DNA from: Micromonospora pisi | GTDB taxonomy: Bacteria > Actinomycetota > Actinomycetes > Mycobacteriales > Micromonosporaceae | Length of the DNA: 64,000 bases | Direction of reading: 5' to 3' | Assembly: GCF_003633685.1 (NCBI RefSeq) | Contig: NZ_RBKT01000001.1 | Location: forward strand, 1,054,001-1,118,000 | Part shown: in pieces, positions 1 to 9,521 of the stretch | How the letters are laid out: every line of letters begins with the position of its first letter | Numbering within the stretch: the first letter of the stretch is position 1 | Notes under the pieces: generated by a model | What the model saw: only the letters and a program-made list of their open reading frames with translations | Told to the model about the DNA's origin: nothing | The model's database searches: none | Made by a program: the position numbers and the translations under genes

Positions 1-256
1 GCGCGAAGAGCTTGCGCAGTGCCTCGGTGTAGGACGTCTCGGCGGTCTGCCCGGCTAGTCCTACGACCTTGGTCATCGGGGCGTGCAGGAGTTTGTCGAC
101 CACCCTGCGTACCGTCCATGCGACCTCAGCCCGCGCGGTGTCGTCCAGGTCTGACAGGCGTGTGGTCAGTCGGCGCAACTCGGCCTCGACCACAGCGTTC
201 GCCATGCCACGCAAGGCGACCACAATGCGTGCTTCTTTCGAAACGGCTGCGTCCAT
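1..256 (-). CDS. Standalone glutamyl-tRNA reductase-type dimerisation domain protein (runs off left edge)
   Basis: Only the first 85 residues are visible. They closely resemble the C-terminal helical dimerisation domain of glutamyl-tRNA reductase (HemA): a helix rich in Arg/Leu followed by the family-typical stretch [16 protein letters not shown] and then YTEALRKLF. The ATG at 254-256 follows an AAAGGAG Shine-Dalgarno sequence at a spacing of 6 nt, so the reading frame really seems to start at this domain. The catalytic and NADPH-binding domains of a normal HemA of more than 400 residues are not encoded upstream. It is the last visible gene of the minus-strand group with the multicopper oxidase, 53 nt downstream of it. 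The function of an isolated dimerisation domain is unknown; it could modulate the true HemA or be a relic. Family assignment is from recalled sequence pattern. Confidence 0.6.
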   Translation of the reverse strand, partial: MDAAVSKEARIVVALRGMANAVVEAELRRLTTRLSDLDDTARAEVAWTVRRVVDKLLHAPMTKVVGLAGQTAETSYTEALRKLFA

Positions 257-309
257 GGGAGTCTCCTTTGCGGGTTCGATGCGATGGTGTGGAAGCAGAA
301 GCCGATGGG

Positions 310-2157
310 TCACTCGGGATGATTCGGCGTGCGCCGGCCGACGGTGAACGGCGAGGTCACCCCGCGGTACGCCACGTGCAGCACCATGCCCTGTTTGGCG
401 TGCGGCAGGTTGTGGCAGTGGTCGAGCCAGATCCCCGGGTTATCGGCCCGGAACGCGACCTGCCACACCTCGCCGGGCAGCACATCGAACGTGTCCAGCC
501 ACAGCGGACTACCGGTCACCGGGCGACCGTTGCGCGACAGCACCAGCACGTGGTGGCCGTGCAGGTGCATTGGATGACTTTCGGTGCCCCGATTGACCAC
601 GGTGGTGCGCACGGCGTCGCCTCGGTCGACCAGCAGCGGCGGGATGTCTGGATAAACGGTCCCGTTGACCGTGTACGCGTAGCTCGGCATCCCGTCCAGG
701 AATCGAACCAGCCGGTCCAGTACCAGCGTGTGGTCCTTATCGTAGCGATCGAATGGTCCGGGTGCGGAGGTGCCGTACTGGGTGATGTCCAGGTCGGTGC
801 CAGCCGGGTGTGTCGGCATCGCGCCGGTACCCAGAAGCAGCCCGTCGGAGGTCCGGCCGTCCACCATCACGTGCACGGCCCCAGCGGGCATCGTGAACAC
901 GACGTCGTAGCGGCCGCCAGCCGGCAGCCGCAGCGTCGTCTCGGCCGTCAGTACGGTCGGGCCGTTGAGGTCCCGGCCGTCGATGGCGCTGACGGTGTAG
1001 GGCGTGCCGCCGACCGCCACGCGATGCGCGTCGTTGTCGGTGTTGACCAGCCGTAGGCGGACCCGTCGACCCGCGGGCACGTCCCGGGTCTGCCGCCGGT
1101 CGGATCCGCCGAGGATCGTCGCGCCGCTGTCGAAGCGGTGTACGGGCAACGTGAAGTCCGTCTCCTGCGGTTCGGTTCGGTCAGGAGTCACCACGAGAGT
1201 GCCGTAGAGGCCCTTGCGGACGGCTTCACTGGACATTTCGTGTGAGTGGTACCAGTAGCTGCCAACATCCTTGGCCTCGAAGCGATAGACGAACGTGCCA
1301 CCCGGTGCCACCGCGTTCTGGGTGACACCGGCGACACCGTCCTCGCCGACCGGCACGTCGTACCCGTGCCAGTGCAACGTGACCCCGATGCCTGGCAGTT
1401 CGTTGCGCAGTGTCACCTCGACCACGTCGCCCTGGGTCACCCGCAGTTCCGGCCCGGGCACCTGACTGTTGAACGTCCACGCGTCAACCGTCGCGCCGGA
1501 GGGCAGGGTGACCGTCGCGGCACGGGCGGTGAGCGTGAACTTCCGGGTCGGCGTACGGCTCGGTCCACGCAGATCGGCGACGGACACGCCGGGTGCCGTG
1601 GCGGATCCGGCGTGGGCGGCGTGGCCGCTGTCCGCGCCGTGCGCGTTGTGGTCGAGTTCGTCGGGCAACCGGCTGCCGACGGCGGCCGTGACACCCGCCG
1701 CCAGCAGCGCCCCCGCCGTGGTCGCCACCACCGCGACCCGTGCCGCCCCGGCCGGGAGCCGCCAGACCAGCAGCGCCGCGGCGCCGGAACCGAAGACGGC
1801 CGCGACCGCACCGACCGTCACCGGATACCCGACCAGGAACTGCATCGCAATGCCCGCAACCGCGACATACGCCGCCGCGATCAGCACCGGTGCCGGAGGC
1901 GTCCGTCGACGGACCATCGTGACGGTAACCACCCCGGACAGCAACGCCAGCGGGACGGCGGTCACCAGCCGGTCCGGCACGAACCACCAGCCGGCACCGC
2001 CGAGCAGTGCGACCACGGCGGCGCGCGCGGCCGTGGCCAGCACGGACGCGATCAGCACCGCGGCGCCGGCCTTCGTACCACGTAACGGCCAGGCCGCCAC
2101 CCACAGGCCACCGGCGACCACCACCAGGAACAGATCGAGGACCAGCAACACGTTCAC
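310..2157 (-). CDS. Membrane-anchored multicopper oxidase
   Basis: A 615-aa protein. The first ~160 residues form about five hydrophobic segments, an unusual multi-pass anchor, and are followed by two to three cupredoxin domains facing outward. All four copper-binding signatures are present: HWHG and HSH in the N-terminal cupredoxin, HPMHLHGHH, and the C-terminal [12 protein letters not shown] with type-1 Cys, His and axial Met. This marks an active laccase/CueO-like oxidase coupling one-electron oxidation of a substrate, possibly Cu(I) or a phenol, to reduction of O2 to water. The ATG overlaps the stop of the upstream small membrane protein gene by 4 nt, so the two are translationally coupled. 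The substrate cannot be told from sequence. Family call is strong; the membrane-domain fusion is less common than a Tat-exported form. Confidence 0.88.
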   Translation of the reverse strand: MNVLLVLDLFLVVVAGGLWVAAWPLRGTKAGAAVLIASVLATAARAAVVALLGGAGWWFVPDRLVTAVPLALLSGVVTVTMVRRRTPPAPVLIAAAYVAVAGIAMQFLVGYPVTVGAVAAVFGSGAAALLVWRLPAGAARVAVVATTAGALLAAGVTAAVGSRLPDELDHNAHGADSGHAAHAGSATAPGVSVADLRGPSRTPTRKFTLTARAATVTLPSGATVDAWTFNSQVPGPELRVTQGDVVEVTLRNELPGIGVTLHWHGYDVPVGEDGVAGVTQNAVAPGGTFVYRFEAKDVGSYWYHSHEMSSEAVRKGLYGTLVVTPDRTEPQETDFTLPVHRFDSGATILGGSDRRQTRDVPAGRRVRLRLVNTDNDAHRVAVGGTPYTVSAIDGRDLNGPTVLTAETTLRLPAGGRYDVVFTMPAGAVHVMVDGRTSDGLLLGTGAMPTHPAGTDLDITQYGTSAPGPFDRYDKDHTLVLDRLVRFLDGMPSYAYTVNGTVYPDIPPLLVDRGDAVRTTVVNRGTESHPMHLHGHHVLVLSRNGRPVTGSPLWLDTFDVLPGEVWQVAFRADNPGIWLDHCHNLPHAKQGMVLHVAYRGVTSPFTVGRRTPNHPE

Positions 2158-2609
2158 TCCGCGTGCGCCCGCTGAGGCCCGCTGGCCGGCTCGTCGGCCG
2201 CCCTGATGGCGAGCCGGCGGGCGTTCAACAGGCCCCTGATGGCGATGCTCAGCACAGCCAGGCCGTTCACCACGTGCAGGGCGACGAGGTACAACGGCAA
2301 GCCGGTGCGGTCGATCGTGCTGCCGCCCAGCGCGCTGCTCATGGCGCTCAGGACGAACTGCACGATGACCAGGCCGATCGGCAGCGCGGCGAAGGCGATG
2401 GTTCGCCCGCCGGCCCGGGCCAGTGCCGCGACGATGGTGTTGACCACGGCGAGCGCCATGATGGCGGCCGCCCCGGCACGGTGCGCCATCCAGGCGTCCT
2501 CAGTGGGCGGACGACTGAACGCACCGACCCCGGCCAGATAGAACTGCGCCAGCACGACGACGAGGACGAGCGCGCTGGTGATGACCAAGATTTTGCGCAC
2601 GTGGATCAC
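2154..2609 (-). CDS. Small four-helix membrane protein (DUF6220-like)
   Basis: A 151-aa protein with four predicted transmembrane helices (roughly residues 7-28, 45-66, 71-93 and 105-127) and a short charged C-terminal tail. Its layout, with a HRAGA motif at the start of helix 2 and HVVNG in helix 4, resembles the DUF6220 family of actinobacterial membrane proteins with unknown function. The paired His residues within the membrane could bind haem or metal, but that is conjecture. Its stop overlaps the multicopper oxidase start, and the MMPL transporter gene ends upstream at 2671, 61 nt away. All three are likely one transcript, so it may serve the oxidase in electron transfer or assembly. Confidence 0.65.
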   Translation of the reverse strand: MIHVRKILVITSALVLVVVLAQFYLAGVGAFSRPPTEDAWMAHRAGAAAIMALAVVNTIVAALARAGGRTIAFAALPIGLVIVQFVLSAMSSALGGSTIDRTGLPLYLVALHVVNGLAVLSIAIRGLLNARRLAIRAADEPASGPQRAHAE

Positions 2610-2670
2610 TCCTTTGTGTTCGCATTGAGCGGGACGGACCCGACCAGCGGGCTGGTCATCAAGGGAAGGA

Positions 2671-4857
2671 TCAGACTCTGGCCTCTTCCCGGACCGCGGC
2701 GGGCGGAGTCGGGGTCGGGGTCGCCTTCGGCGCCCGGCGTCCGGGCATCCACCAGTTGGCCTTGCCGCAGAGTTCCATCACCGCGGGGACGAAGATCATC
2801 CGGACGATGGTGGCGTCGATGAGCACGGCGACGGCCATGCCCAGACCTCCTTGCTTGACCGCGACGTCGGGGCCGAGCAGTGAGGTGGTGAAGACAGCGA
2901 TCATGATGGCGGCCGCGGCTGTGATCACCTTGGCGGTCCGCGCCAGCCCTCGGGCGACGGCCACGCGGGTGTCGCCGGTTCGCTGGTACTCCTCACGGAT
3001 CCGTGAGATCAGGAATACCTGGTAGTCCATCGACAGGCCGAACAGGACCGGGAACATCATCATCGGGACCCAGGTCGTGACCGGCATGGCGGTGGGGAAA
3101 CCGAGTGCCGGGCCGAACCATCCCCACTGCACGACCGCCACCACCACGCCGTAGGCGGCGCCGATTGACAGCACGTTCATCACCGCGGACTGCAGGGCGA
3201 TCGTGACCGACCGGACCAACGCGATCATCAGCAACATGGACATCGCGATGACGACTCCGATCATCAGGGGCAGGCGCGAGCCGGACTCCTCGGCGACGTC
3301 GATCGTGGCGGCGTTCGGTCCGCCGACGAGGACCTGTTCGCCGCCGGTTGTCCGGGGCAGCACGTCGTCGCGGAGCTCGTGCACCAGGTTCGCGGTTGCC
3401 TCGTCCTGGTATCCGGTCGTGGGGAAGGCGGTGAAGGTGACGGCCTGCCCGTCCGCACTGACCCGGGGTGGCGTGGCGTAGGCGACGCCCTCGGTCTTAC
3501 TGACCGCTTCGACGACGGGGCGCAGATCGGCGTCCTTGGAGCCGACCTCGGTGGCGAAGACCAGGGGTGCTCCGTAGCCCGGCCCGAAGCCCTCGGAGAG
3601 GATCTTGTACGAGATGTAGCTGCTCCTGTCGTGGGGCTGGACGCTGGCGTCGGGTTGGCTCAGCCGCATCGACAGCGTCGGGGCGGCCAGCACCAGCAGG
3701 ATCCCGCCGGCGAGGAGTGCGGCGACCAGCGGCTTGCGCTGCACCACGGCGGCCCAACGCTCGGCGAGCGTATGGCGCTCCTGGGACGGCGCGCTGACCT
3801 CCTGGTTTCGGCGGGACGCGCGGCGAGGCAGGCGCAGTGAGTTGATCTTGTATCCGGTGAAGCCCAGGAACGCGGGCAGCAGCGTCACCGCGGCGATCAT
3901 TGTCACCAGCACCGTGATCGACGTGGCGACGGCCACCCCGGTCATCAGCCGCTGTCCCATGACGAACAGGCCCAGCAACGCGATCACAACGGTCGTGCCG
4001 GCGAACAGCACCGCGCGACCGGCGGTGTCGATGGCCTTGATCGTGGCGCTTTCGGGTTCATCGCCGTCCCGAAGGCTGTCCTTGTAGCGGGTCACGATGA
4101 ACAGTGCGTAGTCGACGCCGACGCCGAGCCCGATCATCGCGCCGAAGACCAGAGTGAAATCCGGCGCGGGGAACAAGTGCCCCAGCAGCTTCGTCAGCGC
4201 GAGGCCGGCCACAATGGCCAGGAGGGCGGTCACGAGCGGCAAGCCCATCGCCACCAATGACCCGAAGGCGATGAACAAGATCACTGCTGCCGCCAGGATG
4301 CCCACGCTTTCGGCCGAACCCTGCGGGGGCGTCTCCGCTTTTTCCGCCATGTACCCGCCCAGCGCAACCGTGACGCTGTCGTCGGAGGCGTCCTTGACGG
4401 CGTCCACCAAGGGCTTGACCTCGCTCTTCTCCACCTCCTTGTCGCTCAGCGGGATGGTCACACGGGCGAAACGACGATCCTGCGTCACCAGAACCTTGTC
4501 CTGATATGGCGACGTCACCGGTCCGGTAATCGGCGAGGCGGCCAGATCGGCGAGGACCTTCTCGATCTTCAGCCGGGTGACGGGGTCGTCGATCCCCTTT
4601 TCCGCCTTGATCGCGAGCGTCAGCGTGTCCCCTTGCTGTTCGGGGAAATGTTTCTCGATCAGCTCCTGCGTCTTGGCGGACTCGGAGTCTCCGCCGGAGA
4701 AGTCGTTGTCGGGGGCGGCGCCGTAGCCGAAACCGAGGATCGACACGGCGACGACGCCGACGATCCAGGTCAGCAGGACCAGGCGGCGGCGCCCGTAACA
4801 AAACCGGGCTAGTCGCGCCAAAAGTCCCTCGGTACGGCGAGTCTCGGTTGGCATCAT
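2671..4857 (-). CDS. MMPL/RND-family transporter
   Basis: A 728-aa MmpL-like exporter: a cytoplasmic N-terminus, one transmembrane helix, an extracytoplasmic porter domain, a five-helix bundle, then a repeat of the same unit. The proton-relay Asp-Tyr pairs are visible in both halves (GLGVGVDYALFIVTRY and FGLSMDYQVFLISRIREEY). Length matches typical actinomycete MMPL proteins. Two adjacent ATG codons (4857, 4854) follow a GAGGAGA ribosome site. The cargo cannot be read from sequence; relatives move lipids, drugs or secondary metabolites. It heads the minus-strand operon with the membrane protein and multicopper oxidase, and is divergent (205-nt gap) from a sensor kinase/regulator pair that may control it. 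Confidence 0.88.
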   Translation of the reverse strand: MMPTETRRTEGLLARLARFCYGRRRLVLLTWIVGVVAVSILGFGYGAAPDNDFSGGDSESAKTQELIEKHFPEQQGDTLTLAIKAEKGIDDPVTRLKIEKVLADLAASPITGPVTSPYQDKVLVTQDRRFARVTIPLSDKEVEKSEVKPLVDAVKDASDDSVTVALGGYMAEKAETPPQGSAESVGILAAAVILFIAFGSLVAMGLPLVTALLAIVAGLALTKLLGHLFPAPDFTLVFGAMIGLGVGVDYALFIVTRYKDSLRDGDEPESATIKAIDTAGRAVLFAGTTVVIALLGLFVMGQRLMTGVAVATSITVLVTMIAAVTLLPAFLGFTGYKINSLRLPRRASRRNQEVSAPSQERHTLAERWAAVVQRKPLVAALLAGGILLVLAAPTLSMRLSQPDASVQPHDRSSYISYKILSEGFGPGYGAPLVFATEVGSKDADLRPVVEAVSKTEGVAYATPPRVSADGQAVTFTAFPTTGYQDEATANLVHELRDDVLPRTTGGEQVLVGGPNAATIDVAEESGSRLPLMIGVVIAMSMLLMIALVRSVTIALQSAVMNVLSIGAAYGVVVAVVQWGWFGPALGFPTAMPVTTWVPMMMFPVLFGLSMDYQVFLISRIREEYQRTGDTRVAVARGLARTAKVITAAAAIMIAVFTTSLLGPDVAVKQGGLGMAVAVLIDATIVRMIFVPAVMELCGKANWWMPGRRAPKATPTPTPPAAVREEARV

Positions 4858-5062
4858 CTTCTCCTCGCTGGTTGGGCAGCTTGATCATGTCGCCCGACGC
4901 ACCGCCGGTCGTCCTGCAGCCGCAGACAATCCGCGCTGCCGCCGATGGCGCAGCCCGCTGCCGCGGACGCCGCAGGCGCCGGGAAAGTACTGCGTACGCG
5001 GTAGGCCGTCGCTCGTCCGCGAGCAGGAGGTCGGCTGCGGCACCTCCGACTAAAGTGCGCGC

Positions 5063-6193
5063 ATGAGCACGAGACGGTCCGGCGTTGCGGCCAATGTCAG
5101 AGACGGGGCGATCGCCGTCTGCGTGGCAGCGACGCTGCTGGTCGCCGGGCTGTCCGGGCATCGCTCAGGCACGGATCTCGACCTGCTCGGCTTTGCGTTG
5201 TTGGCGGCCGGCGGCCTGGCTCTGGCCGCGCGCCGCCGGGCTCCCGTTGGGGTCCTGGCCGTCACCGGGCTGTGCGCGGTGGGCTATCAGGCGGTCGGTT
5301 TCGACGTGCCCGCCGTCGCGTTCCTGTTCGCGGTGTACGCCGCCGTGCGGGCGGGCCACCGCGTCATCACCGTCGTGGCGGCTGTGATGATGCTGGCCGC
5401 TCTTCCGCTCGCGGCCCTCGCCCTGCCACAGGACATGTCCGTGGGCGAGGCGTTCGCCCGGGGCCGGGGCGCCCTCGAACTGGCTTGGCTGGTCGCCGCC
5501 GGTGCCGCGGGTGAAGCGCTGCGGCAGGCCGAGCGGCGGGCGGACGAAGCCGAACGCACCCGGGAGGAGACCGCGCTGCGCCGCGCCGACGAGGAGCGGC
5601 TGCGCATCGCGCGGGAGCTGCACGATTCGCTCACACACCAGATCTCGATCATCAAGGTGCAGGCCGAAGTAGCCGTCCACCTGGCCCACAGGCGCGGTGA
5701 ACAGGTGCCGCAGGCTCTGCTGGCGATCCGGGAGGCCGGTCGTGAGGCGACCCGGGAACTGCGAGCAACGCTGGAGACGCTGCGCGACGATGGCAGGACC
5801 CCGCCGCACGGGCTCGACCACCTCCCGGAACTGGTGGAACGGGCCCGTGCGACCGGCCTGGACGCGACGTTGACGATCGCGGGGCAACGACACGAGGTGC
5901 CGGCCGCGGTCGACCGGACCGCCTACCGGATCGTCCAGGAGTCCCTCACCAACATCGCCCGTCACGCCGCTGCCGCTACCGCGTCCGTCCGGATCGACTA
6001 CCGTCCGGACGCCCTCGCGATCCAGGTCGACGACGATGGCAAGGCGATGCCGGACAGCGCCCCGGTGCCCGGCGTCGGGCTGATCGGGATGCGCGAACGA
6101 GTCACCTCCCTCGGCGGTCACCTGCGTGCGGAACCACGCGACGAGGGCGGCTTCAGCGTCCACGCCGAACTCCCCGTAGGCCGAACGCCATGA
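5063..6193 (+). CDS. Sensor histidine kinase, NarL/DesK type
   Basis: A 376-aa two-component kinase. The N-terminal half has four to five hydrophobic segments (residues ~18-150) with hardly any extracytoplasmic loop, so it probably senses a membrane-linked signal. It is followed by a short coiled linker, a HisKA_3 domain with the phosphoacceptor in RIARELHDSLTHQ (His187), and a HATPase_c domain whose ATP site is visible as DDDGK and the GLIGMRERV box. The ATG gives a full-length family member. The gene overlaps the response regulator by 4 nt, so the pair is stoichiometrically coupled. It is divergent to the MMPL/multicopper oxidase operon, the most likely regulatory target by position. Confidence 0.9.
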   Translation: MSTRRSGVAANVRDGAIAVCVAATLLVAGLSGHRSGTDLDLLGFALLAAGGLALAARRRAPVGVLAVTGLCAVGYQAVGFDVPAVAFLFAVYAAVRAGHRVITVVAAVMMLAALPLAALALPQDMSVGEAFARGRGALELAWLVAAGAAGEALRQAERRADEAERTREETALRRADEERLRIARELHDSLTHQISIIKVQAEVAVHLAHRRGEQVPQALLAIREAGREATRELRATLETLRDDGRTPPHGLDHLPELVERARATGLDATLTIAGQRHEVPAAVDRTAYRIVQESLTNIARHAAAATASVRIDYRPDALAIQVDDDGKAMPDSAPVPGVGLIGMRERVTSLGGHLRAEPRDEGGFSVHAELPVGRTP

Positions 6194-6852
6194 TCCGCGT
6201 CCTGCTGGTCGACGACCAGCCGCTCCTTCGCAGTGGCTTCCGCGCGCTCCTCGACGTCGAAGACGACATCGAGGTGGTGGCCGAAGCCGCCGATGGCGAG
6301 GAGGGCCTGGCTCGCGCCAAGGAACACCTACCGGACATCGTGCTCATCGACATCCAGATGCCGGTCATGGACGGCATCGAGGCGACCCGGCGCATCGCCG
6401 CAGACCCGACCCTGTCCGAGGTGCACGTCGTCATCCTGACCAACTACGGACTCGACGAACACGTCTTCCACGCGCTGCGCGCCGGCGCCGCCGGGTTCCT
6501 CGTCAAGGACATCGTGCCAGAGGACCTTCTGCACGCCATCCGCGTCGCCGCGCGCGGCGACGCCCTGCTCGCACCCTCGATCACCCGCAAGCTGATCAAC
6601 CGGTACGTCACCGAGCCGTTGAACACAGGCGCCCCCGCGAGGTTGACAGAACTGACCAACCGCGAACGCGAGACCGTCGTGCTGGTCGCGCAGGGCCTGT
6701 CCAACGACCAGATCGCCGAACGCATGGTGATCAGCCCGCTGACCGCCAAAACCCACATCAACCGGGCCATGGCCAAGCTCCATGCCCGTGACCGCGCTCA
6801 ACTCGTGGTCCTCGCCTACGAATCCGGCCTGGTGGCCCCACGCAACCGCTGA
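6190..6852 (+). CDS. Response regulator, NarL/FixJ family
   Basis: A 220-aa regulator with an N-terminal receiver domain (acidic pair DD at 8-9, phosphoacceptor Asp54 in VLIDIQMPVMDG, conserved Lys in FLVKDI) and a C-terminal LuxR-type helix-turn-helix (TNRERETVVLVAQGLSND through the recognition helix near TAKTHINRAMAKL). Partner of the kinase encoded directly upstream, sharing an ATGA overlap. It probably dimerises on phosphorylation and controls local promoters such as the divergent transporter/oxidase operon; no clear binding site could be picked by eye. A hairpin at 6886-6902 follows the stop codon. Confidence 0.92.
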   Translation: MIRVLLVDDQPLLRSGFRALLDVEDDIEVVAEAADGEEGLARAKEHLPDIVLIDIQMPVMDGIEATRRIAADPTLSEVHVVILTNYGLDEHVFHALRAGAAGFLVKDIVPEDLLHAIRVAARGDALLAPSITRKLINRYVTEPLNTGAPARLTELTNRERETVVLVAQGLSNDQIAERMVISPLTAKTHINRAMAKLHARDRAQLVVLAYESGLVAPRNR

Positions 6853-6885
6853 CCTCCCAGTAAGGCATGGAAGGGCTCGGCTGTT

Positions 6886-6902
6886 CAGCGCCGCTCGCGC
6901 TG
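6886..6902. terminator. Short hairpin between convergent genes
   Basis: A perfect 6-bp stem CAGCGC/GCGCTG with a 5-nt loop lies between the convergent stop codons of the response regulator (6852) and the aminotransferase (6924). There is no U-tract, as is common in actinomycetes. It could end both transcripts. Confidence 0.4.
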
Positions 6903-6923
6903 CTAAGCGGATACGGAGTTTTG

Positions 6924-8033
6924 TCAGCTGCTTGCGGTGAGGGCGTCAGCGAGGCGTTCGAGGGCCGCGCTGAAGTCGCTGGCTGAGAGGTGGCCGAAGC
7001 CGAGCCGGAAGACCCGGTCATCCTCGCCGAACCAGGATCCCGGTGCGACTCGGGTGTCGCGTTCGGCGAGGCGGGCGTAGAAGGTCCGGACCGCGTCGTC
7101 GGTGAACCGGTCTGTGGGCAGGCGCAGGCAGCACAGGGCTCCGCCGTCCGGGAGGACGATTTCGACCGGCTGGTCCCGCGTCCATTGCAGTAGCTCGTCG
7201 AGCGCCTCCCGGAGTCGCTTGGCGCGAGGCGCGAGGATCTCGTTCCGCTGCCGAAGCACCTGCGCGGCGAGGAATTCGTCGACGGTGGAGCAGGCGATCG
7301 TGGTGAGGAACTTGGCCTCACGCAGCTGGTCGTAGAGCGCGGTGTTGGTCGTGGTCAACCAGCCGAGGCGTAGGCCGGGTGCGCCGTGCGCCTTGGACAC
7401 GGAGGAGCAGGTGACGAGCTGCGGCGATAGCGTCGCCGCCGAGCGCGGTGTCGCGACGTCGCCGTAGGTGGACTCCCGGTAGGTCTCGTCGACCAGGACG
7501 ACCGCGTCCGGCGCGCGCTCCCGTACCGTCGCGAGCAACGTGCGCAACTCCTGCTCTGTGAATCGGACGCCGGACGGGTTCTGCGGCGAGGCCAGGGACA
7601 CCAGACGTGTCCGCGGGTCGAGCTCCGCGGAGATCCGGTCCAGCGGCAACCGGTAGCCGTCGTCGAACGACAACGGCACCACGTCCACCCGTGCCCCGAG
7701 CCCTTCCGGGACCGTTCGAGCCGGCGGAAAGCACGGTGTGGCCAGCAGAACCCGATCGCCTGGGGCGCACGTGGCCTGGGCCAGGAGGAACATCGCTTCG
7801 ATCGCGCCGACTGTCACCAGCACTTGCTCGGCGTCCACCCCGGTGTCGGCGGCGATCAGCGCGCGCAGGCGGGCATCACCGCGCGAGGTTCCATAGCCCA
7901 GCGGAACGGCGGCGAGCGTCGCCGCGTCGGCAAGGTCGCCGAGGTTCAGCGGTGGGCATGTGCTCTCAGCCAGGTCATAGCGAACCGAGAGGTCGATCAG
8001 AGCGGTCATGGCGCTCGGCGCGAAAGCGGTCAT
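6924..8033 (-). CDS. PLP-dependent aminotransferase class I/II
   Basis: A fold-type I aminotransferase of about 369 residues. Visible landmarks are the cofactor-contact region VTVGAIEAMF, the NPSG substrate-loop motif in SPQNPSGV, the Asp/Tyr of VLVDETYRE and the Schiff-base lysine in SSVSKAHG, followed by an Arg in LRLGW. The ATG at 8031-8033 was chosen because it leaves a short divergent promoter gap. A TTG at 8075 would add 14 residues and would abut the MocR repeat sites. The amino donor is unknown. It is divergent from a MocR-type regulator, a class that often controls adjacent PLP or amino-acid/vitamin B6 genes, so regulation by that protein is likely. Confidence 0.8.
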   Translation of the reverse strand: MTAFAPSAMTALIDLSVRYDLAESTCPPLNLGDLADAATLAAVPLGYGTSRGDARLRALIAADTGVDAEQVLVTVGAIEAMFLLAQATCAPGDRVLLATPCFPPARTVPEGLGARVDVVPLSFDDGYRLPLDRISAELDPRTRLVSLASPQNPSGVRFTEQELRTLLATVRERAPDAVVLVDETYRESTYGDVATPRSAATLSPQLVTCSSVSKAHGAPGLRLGWLTTTNTALYDQLREAKFLTTIACSTVDEFLAAQVLRQRNEILAPRAKRLREALDELLQWTRDQPVEIVLPDGGALCCLRLPTDRFTDDAVRTFYARLAERDTRVAPGSWFGEDDRVFRLGFGHLSASDFSAALERLADALTASS

Positions 8034-8084
8034 AGGCACATCATCGAGGTGTACGCCGAGCAGGGGCAGAGCCAACGTGAGTAG

Positions 8085-8107
8085 ATTGGTTTGCCAATGG
8101 AGCCAAT
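8085..8107. promoter_or_regulatory. Putative MocR operator (inverted plus direct CCAAT repeat)
   Basis: ATTGG-N4-CCAAT forms an inverted repeat (8085-8089 and 8094-8098), and a second CCAAT follows at 8103-8107, giving a direct repeat with a 9-bp period. The site sits exactly at the start of the MocR gene and next to the divergent aminotransferase. MocR proteins typically bind paired repeats in such shared regions. Autoregulation is inferred, not shown. Confidence 0.4.
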
Positions 8108-9521
8108 CGGGTTAGTTGAGCGGCTGGGCCGTTGGTCCTCGGGTCGGGGAGCCCTGTACCTGTTGCTGGCGGCACGGATACGCACCCTGATCGAAGAGGG
8201 CGAGCTCCGGCCCGGGGCGCGGCTGCCACCGGATCGCGCGCTGGCGTCCGCCCTGGTGGTGGGCCGTAGCACCGCGGTCGCGGCGTACGACCTGCTGGCC
8301 GGGGAGGGCCGCATCGTGCGCCGTCAGGGCAGCGGCACCAGGGTCGCCGGGACCGCGCCGGCGCCGGCACGGCCCACCACGGACGCACCGGCGTTCCTGC
8401 ATCTGCTCGAGCCCCAGGACGGCGTGATCATGTTGGCGTGCGCAGCGCCGGACACACCACCTCCTGAACTGGTCGCGGCGTACACGCGCACCCTTCCCCA
8501 GTTGGCCGACACCGTAGGCGACATCGGCTATCACCCGATGGGGCACATCGCGCTCCGACGCGCGATCGCCGCCCGATACCAGTCACGGGGACTGTCCACC
8601 ACGCCGGATCAGATCCTGGTCACCAACGGCGGCCAGCAGGCACTGACGCTGCTGGCCAGGGCGTTGATCCGGCCGGGCGACCGAGTACTGGTGCAGGCGC
8701 CGACGTATCCGGGTGCGTTGGAGGCGTTCCGGGAGGAAACCGCCGTGCTGCGCGCGCTACCGGTCAGCCTCACCGGGTTCGCGGCCGCTCTTGCCGAACA
8801 CCGCCCGGTGCTCGTCTACGTGATCGCCACCTTCCACAACCCCACCGGTGCGGTATTGCCCGAGCAGTCGCGACGACGGCTCGCCGAGACCACTGCCGCG
8901 GCCGGTGTCATGCTGGTCGACGATGAGGTCCTCTCCGACCTCGGCTTCCCCGGCGAGCGGGCACCGCTGCCGTTGGCCGCGTACCACGACCAGGTGATCA
9001 CGATCGGATCGTTGAGCAAAGTCGTCTGGGGCGGTCTCCGGATCGGCTGGCTGCGTGCGCCGGCACCGGTCATCGCTCGACTGGCACGGCTGCGGGCCGT
9101 TCACGATCTCGGCGGCAACATTCCCGCGCAACTGGCCGCCGCGGACCTCTTGCCCCGCCTGGATGCACCGCAGCGCCGAGGAGCCCAGCAGCGACAAGCC
9201 CGCCACGACCACCTGCGAGCCGAACTGGCCCACCACCTCCCGGACTGGCAGGCACCCGCCGTACCCGGTGGCCAGACCCTGTGGGTCCGCCTGCCGCACG
9301 GTGACGGCAGCTCCTTCGCACAACAGGCGCTTCGCCACGGTGTCGCCGTGCTGCCGGGCTCCGGACTCGACGCGGACGGCCGCAGCGCCGAGTACCTGCG
9401 CCTGCACTTCCTCGCCCCACCGGACCAACTCAGCGAGGCCGTTCACCGCCTCGCTGCCGCATGGCGCAGCTACAAGACTGGGCCAGGCCGGGACACGTTC
9501 CTGCCAACCATGGCGATCTAG
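8097..9521 (+). CDS. MocR-family GntR/aminotransferase transcriptional regulator
   Basis: A 474-aa fusion regulator. It has an N-terminal GntR winged helix (residues ~10-85, with LRPGARLPPDRALASALVVG and the recognition helix GRSTAVAAYDLL), then a fold-type I aminotransferase-like domain with NPTG, a DDEVLSDLGF segment and the PLP lysine in GSLSKVVWGGLRIGW (Lys308). Proteins of this class use PLP or a PLP-amino acid adduct as the effector. Without a Shine-Dalgarno sequence, the ATG at 8097 may be read from a near-leaderless mRNA; an in-frame TTG lies two codons earlier. It is divergent to the aminotransferase gene, its likely target, with a CCAAT-type repeat overlapping its start. Confidence 0.88.
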   Translation: MEPIGLVERLGRWSSGRGALYLLLAARIRTLIEEGELRPGARLPPDRALASALVVGRSTAVAAYDLLAGEGRIVRRQGSGTRVAGTAPAPARPTTDAPAFLHLLEPQDGVIMLACAAPDTPPPELVAAYTRTLPQLADTVGDIGYHPMGHIALRRAIAARYQSRGLSTTPDQILVTNGGQQALTLLARALIRPGDRVLVQAPTYPGALEAFREETAVLRALPVSLTGFAAALAEHRPVLVYVIATFHNPTGAVLPEQSRRRLAETTAAAGVMLVDDEVLSDLGFPGERAPLPLAAYHDQVITIGSLSKVVWGGLRIGWLRAPAPVIARLARLRAVHDLGGNIPAQLAAADLLPRLDAPQRRGAQQRQARHDHLRAELAHHLPDWQAPAVPGGQTLWVRLPHGDGSSFAQQALRHGVAVLPGSGLDADGRSAEYLRLHFLAPPDQLSEAVHRLAAAWRSYKTGPGRDTFLPTMAI

